Shown: piece by piece, positions 22,111 through 33,082 of the stretch
Position numbering within the stretch: the stretch's first letter is position 1
Layout: the number at the start of each line of letters is the position of its first letter
Source of the DNA: Sarocladium kiliense
Taxonomy: Eukaryota > Ascomycota > Sordariomycetes > Hypocreales > Sarocladiaceae
Length of the DNA stretch: 64,000 nt
Direction of reading: 5' to 3'
Assembly: GCA_030734395.1 (NCBI GenBank)
Contig: JAUZTG010000016.1
Location: 1,860,001-1,924,000 of the forward strand
Notes under the pieces: model-generated
What the model was told of the DNA's origin: nothing
Database searches by the model: none
The model's input: the letters and a program-made list of their open reading frames with translations, nothing else
Translations under genes and position numbers: made by a program

Positions 22111-22878
22111 ATGGATTCCCTCAAGGAAAGAATTGCCAGCATGCGCGGCAGAAGCAAATCGGGACCTCCACCGGCTTACAGCACTCCACGGCTAAATGAT
22201 CAGACGGCTGACGAGATTGAGAGAACATGGGCTCTGGCATCGAATGACACCTCCTTGTGCGACTGTAGGCAGAAGTGCACAAGGGGAGCGTGTGCCAAGT
22301 TTGCCCAAGTGTGGTTTGCATTTCAGTCAAAAACTCGCCCCCAAAGCTCTGCACTTTCGAGGGTCTTCGGCAAACGACACCGCCGGCCTGCATGGCGAGC
22401 AGTTCTTCAAGTCTGGAATCGAAATGTTGCAAGCTTAATGCGCAAGGGCTTCTCATGGTCATCGAACAACTTAGTCATTGGGCATGATTTCATCTCACTT
22501 CACAAGCCCGGCAACCACACAGTACTGTTATACCCAGGGGATGAAGCCCGCGAGGTACAAACAATGCTCTCGCAACAATTCGCTCCCAGCTGGGGCAAAG
22601 TAGACGACGATAGTCATTGGCCCCACGTCCGCAGGTATATGCTCTGCGACGCCCCTCCAACAGTGACTTCGCATCAGAGCTGGGCCGGCTTTCTATACGT
22701 CTTTTCAGGCTCCGGATCGGGGCAATCGCAATGGGAGGAGGGGTTGGGGCGCAAAGCAAGCCTCAGAAAATCTCATTCTCCACAGATACAGAGCTCCAAA
22801 CAGCGAAAGCAAGGGAAAGTTACGTACAGCCTTTGTTTATCAGAAGGATGGGCCTGTGGACCAGAGTCAGTGCTCTAG
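22111..22878 (+). CDS. Hypothetical protein, 255 residues
   Basis: A single open frame, not recognised. It starts in a good context (AAGATGG) about 95 bp after a TATA-like box. The N-terminus is basic and polar (MDSLKERIASMRGRSKSGPPPAYS), then an acidic patch and a small Cys-rich segment (CDCRQKCTRGAC). The middle is a mixed alpha/beta stretch with Trp and Phe residues (GHDFISLHKPGNHTVLLYPGDE). The last 50 residues are Ser/Gln/Lys-rich and may be out of frame if an intron near 22730-22870 was missed. No signal peptide or membrane helix. Support is length, start context and protein-like composition only. Confidence 0.45.
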   Translation: MDSLKERIASMRGRSKSGPPPAYSTPRLNDQTADEIERTWALASNDTSLCDCRQKCTRGACAKFAQVWFAFQSKTRPQSSALSRVFGKRHRRPAWRAVLQVWNRNVASLMRKGFSWSSNNLVIGHDFISLHKPGNHTVLLYPGDEAREVQTMLSQQFAPSWGKVDDDSHWPHVRRYMLCDAPPTVTSHQSWAGFLYVFSGSGSGQSQWEEGLGRKASLRKSHSPQIQSSKQRKQGKVTYSLCLSEGWACGPESVL

Positions 22879-23834
22879 CAAGTAAGGCAATCAGCTTCGC
22901 CTCCTCGTCTGCTAATTAAGCTTGGGCGTCTAGTATTGCGAGGGCCACATTCAAGGCTTACTGCAAGGGCAGGAGAAGGGCGACACAGGCAACGTTCAGT
23001 TTTGAGAGGTCATGTGTAGATGTCTTGCTTTAGAGTCAAATCGACCATCGTGCAGTTGCTACATCAGACAATGACATGATACATGACCAATGCACCTCTA
23101 AGATAAGCCCCTTGATTCCCTCTCCTGTTCAGCGTATTGCCAAGGGACGTCGTTGGATTCCGAAGAACTGCAATAAACCTCCGTTACTGCTGCCTCCTTA
23201 AGCTTCCCTGGCTGTTCTACTGACTTGTCTGGCCTGTATCGGTCATTATACTCTATCCGCTTTCGGACCGTGCTTGTGGCGCGCTCTATCGGGTGCACCA
23301 CGGAACACGGGCCGAGCTATGATAGTGCTCCCTATCTGCGGAACCCAAGACGAACTTTATCATAATGCTGCTTAGACCGCATTTGGAACACCGAGCTCTC
23401 CAACACACCGGGTGAATTACAGATATTTGAAGACAGCATCTACAACGAGCTAAGTGCCGCAGGTAGTAAGTACATTACACCGCTGGACTTCGTTCCAAGT
23501 CGCCCACACTTTGACTTTGACTTTGATTTGACTTTCAAGAGGGCAGCTAGGCGCTTTCTCTGGAGCTACTATGGCTTGTTCGCTACGGCCAACTCCACAA
23601 CGGCCCCGAACATTACTCTCGCTGGTCGGGCCGTGGCCGATTCGTAGTTGATTCAGAGGAAAGACAAGATAGAAAATGGGAAACAAACATTGAGCCGCGT
23701 AATTCCCTGTCTGTTTTATATACCCGCTCGTCCTGCTGGGGTGCCTCTTGGCTTTGGTTTCATAGTGCTGTCTAGGAGGTTCTGTTCTCTTCATTCAGCT
23801 TTCATTTTGCATTCCTGCACCCTATTCACTTACA
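22879..23834. other. Intergenic; short TTTGAC tandem repeat
   Basis: No gene is seen. A short imperfect hexamer repeat (TTTGAC units) lies at about 23509-23536. The last 120 bp hold the aldo-keto reductase promoter, with a pyrimidine-rich stretch just before the start. Confidence 0.4.
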
Positions 23835-25290
23835 ATGTCTTCTAGGAATACGGCTACGCTCAACACCGGCGCCCAGATTCCGTGAGTTTACCAAGGCCCC
23901 TCTTTCCCACCTCAACTAATTCCTGACAGCACGCTGGGCTATGGAACATGGCAGTCCAGCCCCGGCGAAGTCGGCCAAGGCGTTTACGAGGCTCTTAAGG
24001 CCGGCTACCGTCATCTCGTGCGTTTCCCGGCCCGTGAACGCAACATCATCTACCACGATCCAACACACTGACTTGCACTCCCTCAGGATCTCGCCAAAGT
24101 GTCAGTACCAACTGAGAGCTGAGAGCCAGAGTGCGGGTTTGAACTGACTAGAATAGCAGCTACGGAAATCAAGTCGAGGTTGGCGAGGGCTTGCATAAGG
24201 CTCTCGCGGAGATCCCTGGCCTGAAGCGCGAGGATATTTTCATTGTAATTACCCCGAGATATCAATTCACCGTCTGTAGCCTGGATGGACTAATCTTTCT
24301 GGTAGACTTCAAAGCTATGGAACACGTATGCTTAGCCGACGAAGCGTCCGTTGATGCAGATTACTGACTGGGCGATAGCCACCACCACCAGGAAGATGTT
24401 GAACTTGCTCTGGACGACACCCTAAAGGAGCTCAAGCTTACCTACCTGGATGTAAGATCTCTGCCACCGCTTTTCATCGTGCGCGCTCGCTCACATGCCA
24501 AGCTCTACTTGATGCACTGGCCTGTCGCATTCAAGAAAGTGGCTGAGAATGAGATGTTCCCTACCGTCGCCGAGGGTATCAACGAGGTTCTTATTGACGA
24601 CAGTGTCTCCCTGGTCGAGACATGGACAGGTGAGAGAGTATTCATTCCTCTAGACTCGGGCGAGTTTTGATATGCTTTCCAGCTATGGCCGCCTTGCCTA
24701 AGTCGAAGGTCCGCGCCATCGGCGTCTCAAACTTCTCCCCTGTCCACCTCCAGACTATCATTGACACCACTGGCGTTGTCCCGGCTGCCAACCAAGTCGA
24801 GCGCCATGCGTTGCTCCAGCAAAACGACACTCTAATCAAGTACGCCAAGGAGAACGGCATTCATATCACCGGCTACTCTCCCTTCGGCAACAACAACTGC
24901 GGTGAGCCCCTCCTCATCGAGAACGCCACTATCAAGAGCATTGCCAGCAAGATCGGGGCCACTCCCGCCCAAGTTATACTCGCCTGGTCCCAGGTTGGTG
25001 GCCACTCGGTTATTCCCAAATCGGTGAACGCCTCGCGTATCCGCTCCAACTTTGAGGAAGTCAAGCTGTCTGAAGAGGTCATCGAGTCCATCAATAAGCT
25101 TGGCGAAAAGCCCAGACGGTACAACGTCGCCACCTGCTGTGAGAACCCTTGCGGCAATGATGTGTGCTGATTTATCAGAGAGAAGTTTACGCTAAATCAA
25201 TGCGCCACAGACAACCCGAAATGGGATATCAACATCTGGAACGAGCCCAGTGAGCAGGGTGCCAAGCACCAGGTGATTCAGATAATATGA
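23835..25290 (+). CDS. Aldo-keto reductase
   Basis: Nine exons give 329 residues: 23835-23881, 23930-24017, 24087-24100 (14 bp), 24160-24244, 24306-24325 (20 bp), 24379-24451, 24503-24629, 24683-25138, 25211-25290. All joins keep frame. The full AKR catalytic tetrad is present: Asp46 (HLDLA), Tyr51 (KVYGNQ), Lys81 (TSKLWN) and His114 (LMHWP). VRAIGVSNFSPVHLQ and the C-terminal NADP-binding motif IPKSVNASRIRSN follow. The last exon ends with a WNEP-type C-terminal loop as in fungal glycerol or xylose reductases. Family knowledge: NADPH-linked reduction of aldehydes or sugars in the cytosol. The exact substrate cannot be set. The seventh exon uses an AAG acceptor. The neighbouring sugar transporter suggests a carbohydrate or polyol substrate. 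Confidence 0.92.
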
Positions 25291-26187
25291 GAAACCACAC
25301 AGCACACCCCGAGGCAGAGAACAGCATGTTGCATTTAAATAGACCTAGAAATGACATGAATAACCTATGACTATCGTTTTCCATGATCAAGCGTCCGAGC
25401 TTAGACAGTTGACCTATCCAGGAGATTAGTCATGCCACTAGAAGGCCTTCTGTTATTTCCCACTGAAGCCGTCTTCATCAGACAAGGAAGCTTTGCCGCC
25501 TATAAAGAGAGCGTCTCCACAATGCTAGACTTTGGAGTCTTCCCCAGAACGAGTTGCCTTACTATCATCTTGGCTGACACCGATCAGGCAAGCTCCTTGA
25601 GGGGTAGCTCTTCGGACCCAGCAGTTGGAAGATCAATGGGAATGGAATGAAGTCAGATTCCGCCAAACCAAGACGTTGCTGGGCCGTGATGTGAGTGGCG
25701 TCCCCTTTGGAATGTTCTATCTCGTATGACCCAGAGAGTCTGTAGGCTGAATGTGCCTCTCCATGAGCTAGTCGGCTCTCCTTGGATGATCCAGCGCGCG
25801 GCTGCAGACTTCAATCTTACGTCTTGGGTCAGCAGACTTGATTTGGTCCTGTTAACCCGGACCACTGCAACCTAGTCGTTTCTAAGGTGGTTTAAAATAA
25901 AAGCTCTGATTAGAAGTTGAAGGTACTAGGTAAGGACTGTCTAGAAGGAGATCTATCTAATCAACACGTAACCCTACTTTTGGTGATCGACTGGAATCCC
26001 CTAGGGCCGCTAGCTCCCTGGTGCTTGCCTCTCCGCCCTGCTCCTATTCATCGTAGTTCTTGGGAAGTACTCCGAAGGATGAGTTATAACCAACTAAACT
26101 TCCCCATAAGACATTACATGTACCAGGGTAAGTCCGTTCTTGTATCTTTGGCGAGTCCAACATTCCTCCTCTTCGGAAGTCAGGTGT
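25291..26187. other. Convergent intergenic region
   Basis: About 900 bp between the 3' ends of the aldo-keto reductase and the sugar transporter. No believable coding region; small open frames at 25432-25650 and 25917-26408 lack protein-like sequence or run antisense to the transporter. Confidence 0.45.
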
Positions 26188-28282
26188 TCAGGCGTTGCAG
26201 TCGGCGGCCTTCTCATTGGGACCCTTCTCTGGAAACGAGATGGTCGTATCCCTACCATCAATGCCAACAATGCTTTCTTTGTCCTGTCAACTGTCAGCGT
26301 TATGAACATTACGGTCTGTCTGGGTCTTGGGACTCAATAACCCGGAAATATACCTCAAAAATGGCATTGACTTCTTCGAGCGGTAAACCCAGTGTATCAG
26401 GGAAATAAAGCAGAACCATAGCCGCGCAAAGGCATCCTGGAATGATGAAGCATAGATAGAACTTCCAGCCAATTGAGCTGCAGTCGTCAGTCATGCTCCT
26501 ACATATTAAGATGGGTATGATGAGATACTTACTTGAAAGCAGTTGGCGCTACAGATAACCACATTACGTTCATCAGTGCCAATGTTCCGCAGCCCAACGA
26601 GACGCCCTTTGCTCGGATATGAGTTGGGTATAGTTCACCCAAGTACACAAACTGAGCACTGTCCAACGCAAATTCATAGATGAAGACAAATAAGAAGAGC
26701 ATCGCGACAGATGCCCTAAGTGCCGTCTTGTTGTCTGATCCCGCGAAGTTAGCCACCAGTGCAGCCTCAATGATCAGGCATGCTTGACAAGCAAGTAGAC
26801 CGTAGCCAATGAATTTCGGTCTGGGAATTCTGTCGACTACAAAGAGCGCGAGGCAGCCTCCGCCCCAGCCCAAAGTGAGCCAAGCGGCTGCGTAAACAAG
26901 CTGCGTCTCAACTCCGAAACCGAGTGCGCTATAGATCTAAAGGAACTGTTAGAAACGTATGTGCTTTTATCGTTCGGGGTTTTAGCGTCTGACCATTGGA
27001 CCATAGTCTGGCATCAAAAGTCAGTCAAGGAATATGCAGTAATATGTAGAGTGAATATTGAGAGACTGACTGTTGATCACTAGGATTCCCGATGTCTGAA
27101 TACTGGCAAAGGTTCCCATGCCGATAAGGGTTCGTTTTCTGTAATTCTTATTCGCAAACATCGCCCAGTATGAACTCGGAAGCGTTCAGTCGATTTCAAT
27201 CTGTATGCGGATCTGTAGGAATTCGACTTCCACCTCTTCTGGCGTGTGGAGCTTGAGTAAGTTGTCCCTAGCCTGGTCATAGTGGCCTCGGAGCATAAGC
27301 CAGCGAGGGGATTCCGGCAGCCAGTAAAGAAGAGCAAGTAATATGATCGATGGAAGACCTTGGAACACTGTAACAAGGATTAGTACCGGCCAATTCAAAG
27401 GGTACTTTGTTACACACCAAACGGGGCTCTCCAGGCATCTGGGCTATTCAAGAAAAAGAAGCCGTAGCCCACCCAACACGATGCCGCGTATCCGAACAAT
27501 AAGCTAGCTCCGATGAGACCAACAAGTACACCGCGAACTGAGGGAGGTGCAATCTCTGTCATCCACAGCGTCACCGACGAGATCATCATATATGTCCTGG
27601 ATTTCCTTTGTTAGAACGCAATCATAATTTATGAGCTGTGTTTGGCATACCCGGCCCCAGATACAAATCGGAAGACAATGAATTGGGCGACGTGTACAGA
27701 TCCGGCCATCACAGCTCCTGCTATGATAATGGCGACGGCCGACTGAGTATAGAGTCAGACATGTTCTCTTTGAAAACTCCGAAAGATGGCGCTCACCACT
27801 GCGACGGCTGCTTTTCGGCCCCATTTATCTGCAAAGTAGGGGACTGTCAAGATGAAGATAGTTGATCCAGCGAAGAAGAGAGACTGATGTTTCTATCAGT
27901 CTATAGCTTTTGAGGGGGAACTGGGGTTCTCACATTCATAGACGATATGAGACTAGTGGCGTTTGATCTAGTCGCGAGATCGAAATATTCCACAAAAGAG
28001 GGTTGCGCTGGGGAGAACGTAAGCATAGACCAAAGTGGTTGACATGCTGCGTTGTCTTACCAATTGTTGGTCCAATGACACCAGAGGAGTAGCCAAATGA
28101 CATGGCTCCAAGGCTGATACTCAGCATCTAAGGCATCCATCAGTCCTCGCGAACCGAACACAGACCATCTCTCAGACTGGCGTGGTACTCACAACCACGA
28201 GCAGATACGGTCTCCATTGCCGCTTCTCGGAGTGCTTTATGCCTAAAGCTGGCCCCTCGTGGTTTGTAGTGGTAGTTGACAT
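26188..28282 (-). CDS. MFS sugar transporter
   Basis: A multi-exon sugar porter starting at 28282 (MSTTTTNHEGPALGIKHSEK) and ending at 26188. Exon blocks can be followed through all main family signatures. Helix 1 contains GYSSGVIGPTI, then the extracellular QPSFVEYFDLATRSNATS loop. DKWGRKAA is the classic D/RxGR/K motif. PESPRWLMLRGHYDQAR closes the N-terminal half; FVYLGELYPTHIRAKG and LPLEEVNAIFED are the C-terminal PET and sugar-transport signatures. The final exon ends KAADCNA. Total is roughly 510-530 residues; at least nine introns are needed and exact limits for the middle ones were not fixed. Family knowledge: proton-coupled hexose, pentose or disaccharide uptake at the plasma membrane. 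It sits between an aldo-keto reductase and a bicupin, and shares a promoter region with the latter. Confidence 0.9.
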
Positions 28283-29186
28283 GCTTGTTTCTTTCTTTCA
28301 AGAAGCTCGAGACAATGATATGTGGCGGCAGCTTGGGGATGAATCACGAAACAAGGCGATGCGAGGCAAAGTCCGTGATTTGTATGATGGTTCTGCTGAA
28401 GCCGCCCTGGAGTCCTGTGGCCTATTTAAATCTCATCCCCAGCTATCATTGATATCAATTCTCGTTGATATCTCGGAGTTGTTTATCTTTCCCTAGGCCT
28501 CTTTTCCAGGCTTGCTCGTTCCTCAGAATTGCTCGCCTGTGAATCACTACCATTTGAGCGCATCTCGGCTCCAAGTAGCTCCATTGTCTGCTGATATGAC
28601 TGATTAGGAGCTCAAACGGGTAATAGACGCGGCTGGTGAGATAGTGTCTTGTGTTCCTATTCGTGATCCGACTTACTGGACAGTCGGCCCACTTCGACGA
28701 GCATTCGCAAACTGAGTTTCGAGAGCAACTACGGATCGCGGCCCGGATGAAGACAAGACAACCAAATCTCCGAATGCCGAATGCCACTTTCAAAGGCGTA
28801 GATCAGGCTGTTGCTGGTATTGAGAAGGGTTGCTTATCTATTAAAATGTATCTTACGACATGTTCTCCCTTCAGTTGATCCTGTAGATAACAATCGGGTA
28901 ACTTTACTAGCGGCTCTTTGGAGTACGCGCAACTACTACCTCGGGCCGTACCCACTCTCATCTCTGAATGCCTGGCTGCCCGTTGAGTCCTCAGCGGGCG
29001 TCTGGGAGCGATAAACTAAATAGAAAGTGGAGATAAGCCTCCAGAGTTATGTTAGCCTCAGAGCCAGCTATTAAGGCAGCGACCTTGCTACTGTGCCTCT
29101 GGATCCATTGGTAACTACCACCACACCCAATCGCTAGGTTTCCTCATAATTTACCTTCAGTTTCAATTACAAAACACAAATCCAAG
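28283..29186. promoter_or_regulatory. Divergent promoter, sugar transporter and bicupin
   Basis: About 900 bp between two divergent starts, with no recognised gene inside; the short open frames here read as noise. The arrangement allows shared control by the nearby Zn2Cys6 regulator (30230-32396), which is inference; no palindromic CGG site was found with certainty. Confidence 0.35.
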
Positions 29187-30011
29187 ATGGGCCTCGTTCA
29201 TGAACTTGAGCACGGCTCCCGCAGCACGACTGGAACCTGGGTACCCTTTGACTGGGAGGACCCTATCTTTGGGCCGCAGTCCAAGGGCGAGGTCGTCGTT
29301 ATTCGAAGTGGTGGGACATGTGGCACTCTTGGTGCAGGGCTGTGGCGCACTGGCCGGGACATCGCTGGGTGCAACGATGACGGCACTTGCGACGTCGTAT
29401 ACTCGGCTCCCCTGGGTGACGAGACAATGTTGTTATTGGAGGGCTCGGCCGAGATCACTATGAAATCCACCGGCAAGAAATATAAGGTCGACGCAGGCAC
29501 CATCATCTGCCATCCAAAGTATGTCCAGCTCTCTTGGCACACGACCACTCCTTTCCTGAAGAAGTTCTGGGTCATGTGGAACGGATCTGTCCCCGGAACA
29601 CAGAAGGACGACGTTGTGCTCGGCAACATCAATGACAACCCACAATCGTGGGTTCCTTACTCTTGGGACGAGCCAGAGAAGGGCCAACAGCAAGCTGGCG
29701 AGCTTCACCTCGTCCGAGATACCGGCTCCACGGGATCTCTTGAAGTTGGACTTTGGAGAACTGGACGCGGTATGCCCGGTTGCAACCCCGATGGTTCGGC
29801 TTCTTTCGAATACAGCGCACCTCTGGGCGACGAAACGATTATGCTTCTCGAGGGATTGGTGACTATCACCGAGCACGAGACCGGGAAGACGCTCAAATTC
29901 CAAAGCGGAGACGTAATCGCACTGCCCTCTGGTCTGAAGCTTACATGGACAAGTGAGGCGCCGTTTGTCAAAACTTATTATGTGCTTACGAACGACAAGT
30001 CTGTTGACTAA
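29187..30011 (+). CDS. Tandem cupin (bicupin) protein
   Basis: Intronless, 274 residues. Two halves of about 130 residues repeat the same plan: WVPFDWEDP then WVPYSWDEP; GAGLWRTGRDIAGCNDDG then EVGLWRTGRGMPGCNPDG; YSAPLGDETMLLLEGSAEIT then YSAPLGDETIMLLEGLVTIT; and GTIICHPKYVQLSWHT then GDVIALPSGLKLTWTS. This is an internally duplicated RmlC-like cupin barrel of the DUF861/EutQ type. The cupin-1 metal site is altered: the usual HxHxxxxE pattern is replaced by YSAPLGDE, so if metal binds at all it would use other ligands. Family knowledge: relatives include ureidoglycine aminohydrolase-like and sugar-modifying cupins. No signal peptide, so cytosolic. Function is not assigned. It lies in the sugar transporter/regulator group. 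Confidence 0.82.
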   Translation: MGLVHELEHGSRSTTGTWVPFDWEDPIFGPQSKGEVVVIRSGGTCGTLGAGLWRTGRDIAGCNDDGTCDVVYSAPLGDETMLLLEGSAEITMKSTGKKYKVDAGTIICHPKYVQLSWHTTTPFLKKFWVMWNGSVPGTQKDDVVLGNINDNPQSWVPYSWDEPEKGQQQAGELHLVRDTGSTGSLEVGLWRTGRGMPGCNPDGSASFEYSAPLGDETIMLLEGLVTITEHETGKTLKFQSGDVIALPSGLKLTWTSEAPFVKTYYVLTNDKSVD

Positions 30012-30229
30012 AGTCGTCAGAGTCCCTTTACGGATCACTCAGTCACTTGTGAACATGTCTTCACGGCTGCAAAGATGTTAGGGATATGTCCACCGTGCCA
30101 TAGTTTGAATAGCTATAGACAATAGAGCAAGGTATTTAGAGTATATTCTATCTCAGCTTGATCAATGATGCGCTGTACCATCTTAAGATGGGCGAATATT
30201 CTTCCCCTTCCAACCGCCCCCACTTCTCG

Positions 30230-32396
30230 TTACCTGAAATCAGTGCCATTTGAGAAATCCATTTCTAGAAGCGAATGACCGCTTCCCCAGGGATCCAGTG
30301 GAGCAAGCTCGAAGAAGTCCATAGATGTATTGAAATGAATCGGCTGCACCTGCTCACTGGGGACATGTTCGGGGCTTGGAGAGTGGCTCGATGGAACCCA
30401 GTTGTCAATACTGTCCCAAAAGACAGCCATTCTAGGCTTTTCACCCATTGCTAGTGTAGCTAGTGTATAATCGATGAACTGGCGGTATCGACTCCGATCT
30501 TTGTAAAGACGCTCAAGCTTCACGAACTACCATTCATTCATAATTTAGCCCAAGCAGCGCGCAAAGGAGGGAAGAAAAACGGACCATTCGCCTGGAACTT
30601 TCCCAATAACGGCATAATTTCAGGAGCAGGCCTCGGCACTCCTCATAGCGTCGGACCGACGCCTGGCTCATCTCCTCGTTGCTGTCTGACGTAAAGAGAA
30701 GATGGATTGAACCGGCAACCATGGAACAATACCCTCTAAAGCAAGAAACTGTGACACTGCCGATGTTCTCGGTCTCCTGCAATATCGTGAGTGCAGTGGC
30801 ATGATTTCTAGCCGACGTCCAGGCTTTGCTCAAGAAGCCGGGAGGTGTCCTACTAGCTGACTCCGCCAGTCGATGTTGTAGGAGGAAAGGATGGTGCAGC
30901 AGAGAGCCCGCAAGGTGGAATAATGCGCGGCCGTATACAAGAGGCCCTGCAACTCGCGGGTCTACCGCGCCATCTGAAGTGAGCGTTTGTTGCCACACAG
31001 TATCCAACGGATCTAGTAATCCATAATTAAGCTCTAGCCGCCATAGAGTTGACTCGAGTGCAGAATATTGAGAAGAAGTAGCCCAGGGAACATCGTCACG
31101 AAGTCGTGAGTCCTCTCGAAGCACATAATGCACCACACGGTTTAGTGTCGCTGCCATCAGAATAATTACAGCGAAATGACTGTGCTCCGGTAACGAAGTG
31201 ACTATTGGAGCCTCCCCAGTGACCTGGTCAAGCGTCGGACCGCGATTCTCAGAGCAGTTTCGGAAGTCCTTCTCGCTGGATGGGAGACGTAACCGGCAAT
31301 CTCTGTCTCGAAGCGCAGGAGGTCTTTCTCGTCCGCAGGACATGAGTCTGTCAAGTAGGTAGATAGACCAGAATGTCCGTCGGTATTCCTCCTGAAGTTC
31401 AGGACGGAGACGAGGATCGGGCTCAGTGTTGAGTCGGTAGCACTGCGCTATCCGGATAGCCAGTCCAAGCTTGATCCAGGCAGCTCGACATTGGCCATCT
31501 GCGATGAGTAAGTGTCTCGTTGCAAGGGATGTAGATAGGTTGACAGAAGGGAGCCGCATACCTGAATAGTCGATGACGCAAAGAAGGTGAGTCGTCTGGG
31601 CTATCGCTAGACTTTCAGCAGAGTCAAGGTCAGCTGTTGAGCGCTTAATGACGAGCTCCCATGCTTGTTCAGCGCAGAGTGACAATGGCCTGCCGGAATG
31701 AGAGAACCGGCTGGCAGTAGCCATCAATGCCAGACAAAGGTAATCGGGGAGCGTTTGAGATGCCAGGCTCTGGCGAAAGCTCTGTTCATGGAACAAGGAG
31801 TAGGGTTGGTTGTAACAATACTGAAAGTATAGGTCGGCTGCAGAAGAAAGCGACATGTCGTACGTGGGAGACAGCCACTTGGAATCTCCAGCAACACTAA
31901 CACTCTCTTTGTGACTCGGACTGAGATATTTTCCTTCGGCAGCCATGCCACGCTCAGTGGTGAGTAGATGAACGAGACTGGTCATTCACTTCGTCAGCCT
32001 AGCTCAAAACTACCTTGACGCACACACACTTCTACAAGCCTTACCTCTGTACGCTACTTTCAAGTGAGAATATCCGAGACTCAAGAGAGACCAATGGTGA
32101 GGTTTCGTCCTTGTTAGTTCCCGATATCATGGCTGGACGAAGGAGGCCATGATGTTGCGCCTCTCCTTTCAGTGCTCCCTCGTAGGAGCATTTCTGCCGG
32201 AGACGGGCGCAGTACGTGCATATCGGACGGTCGCCAGAACACCGGATTTTTTTACGCCTCCATTATGGTGAGCTTGCTTCGTCGACCAATTTCGCAGGGA
32301 GGAAGGGCGATGCTTGCCTGCCTCATACCTGCAATTAACACATGCCTGTCTCGTCCGTCTGTACAGTCTGTACTCGTCGTAGTCTTTTTGTTCCAT
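30230..32396 (-). CDS. Zn(II)2Cys6 transcription factor with fungal-specific TF domain
   Basis: Five exons (32396-32329, 32257-32045, 31977-31562, 31498-30585, 30526-30230) give 635 residues, all in frame. The start MEQKDYDEYRLYRRTRQ leads into the zinc cluster CVNCRRKKIRC then CTYCARLRQKC, with spacing C-x2-C-x6-C-x6-C-x2-C-x6-C. A short coiled-coil-like linker follows. The middle-homology domain (PF04082 type) is clear: LCLALMATASRFS, CRAAWIKLGLAIRIAQCYRLN and EEYRRTFWSIYLLDRLMSCGRERPP. Family knowledge: a nuclear DNA-binding regulator, usually of neighbouring catabolic or secondary-metabolism genes. The first intron ends in GAG, a rare 3' splice site, and the last begins GTCCGT; both are required to keep the conserved residues. 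It probably controls the bicupin, transporter and ABM-fold genes beside it. Confidence 0.9.
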
Positions 32397-33082
32397 CGTC
32401 CAAGGTGATCCCAATCGAAGCAACCGGGCCGTTCTGTAAAATGCGTATTTCTCGCCTGAGGGGCATAATCAGCTCCGGCAGAACGGTATCGGTGATGCAG
32501 CAACGCTGTTGCAGAGTCAAGGTGTGTGTGTCACAGTATGTGTGTGTGCTTTCGCTCACGGGGATGTCGCGGACCCCACGGAGACCCTTCCGACTCAAGC
32601 TTTGGCGGGAGTGGAGTCTTCGAGACTGGCAGTTCTCTGCCGTTATCATATCATATCGGGCCTTATCGTATCAGTCAATCAGCCACACGCAAGACCTTAG
32701 CTTGATCCGTATCGTAGCTGAAGATCAGCTCAGCTTCTTGTTGCAAGAAGATAAGATAGGGTCGGCGGGCCGTACCCACTGGATCCTCTTTGAGCTCGTA
32801 GGTTGCTTGGGATGAGATGCTGGGTACGGTCCATCTCGAACACGGTGGACAGTTAAGTTACCCGTTGCTTGACATTACAATATTTTACCATGCGATTGAG
32901 TGGCTTAATGCTCGAGTCTGACTAACGCTGTCGCAGTACCTCGGACATGGTCATCCAGGCTATAATTGGCGGCCGGTACGCTCATCCGTGAAGTTCAGGT
33001 CACTCATCAATTCCCTTCCAAACCCATTCATTACAACTGTCCGAACCTCTCCTCGCGAAAAGCGCTCACATATTCGTCGAGA
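32397..33082. promoter_or_regulatory. Divergent promoter, Zn2Cys6 regulator and ABM-fold gene
   Basis: About 690 bp with no recognised gene. It contains TG-rich runs near 32519-32550 and several TATC/GATA cores near 32645-32760. Shared regulation is inferred from divergence only. Confidence 0.35.
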
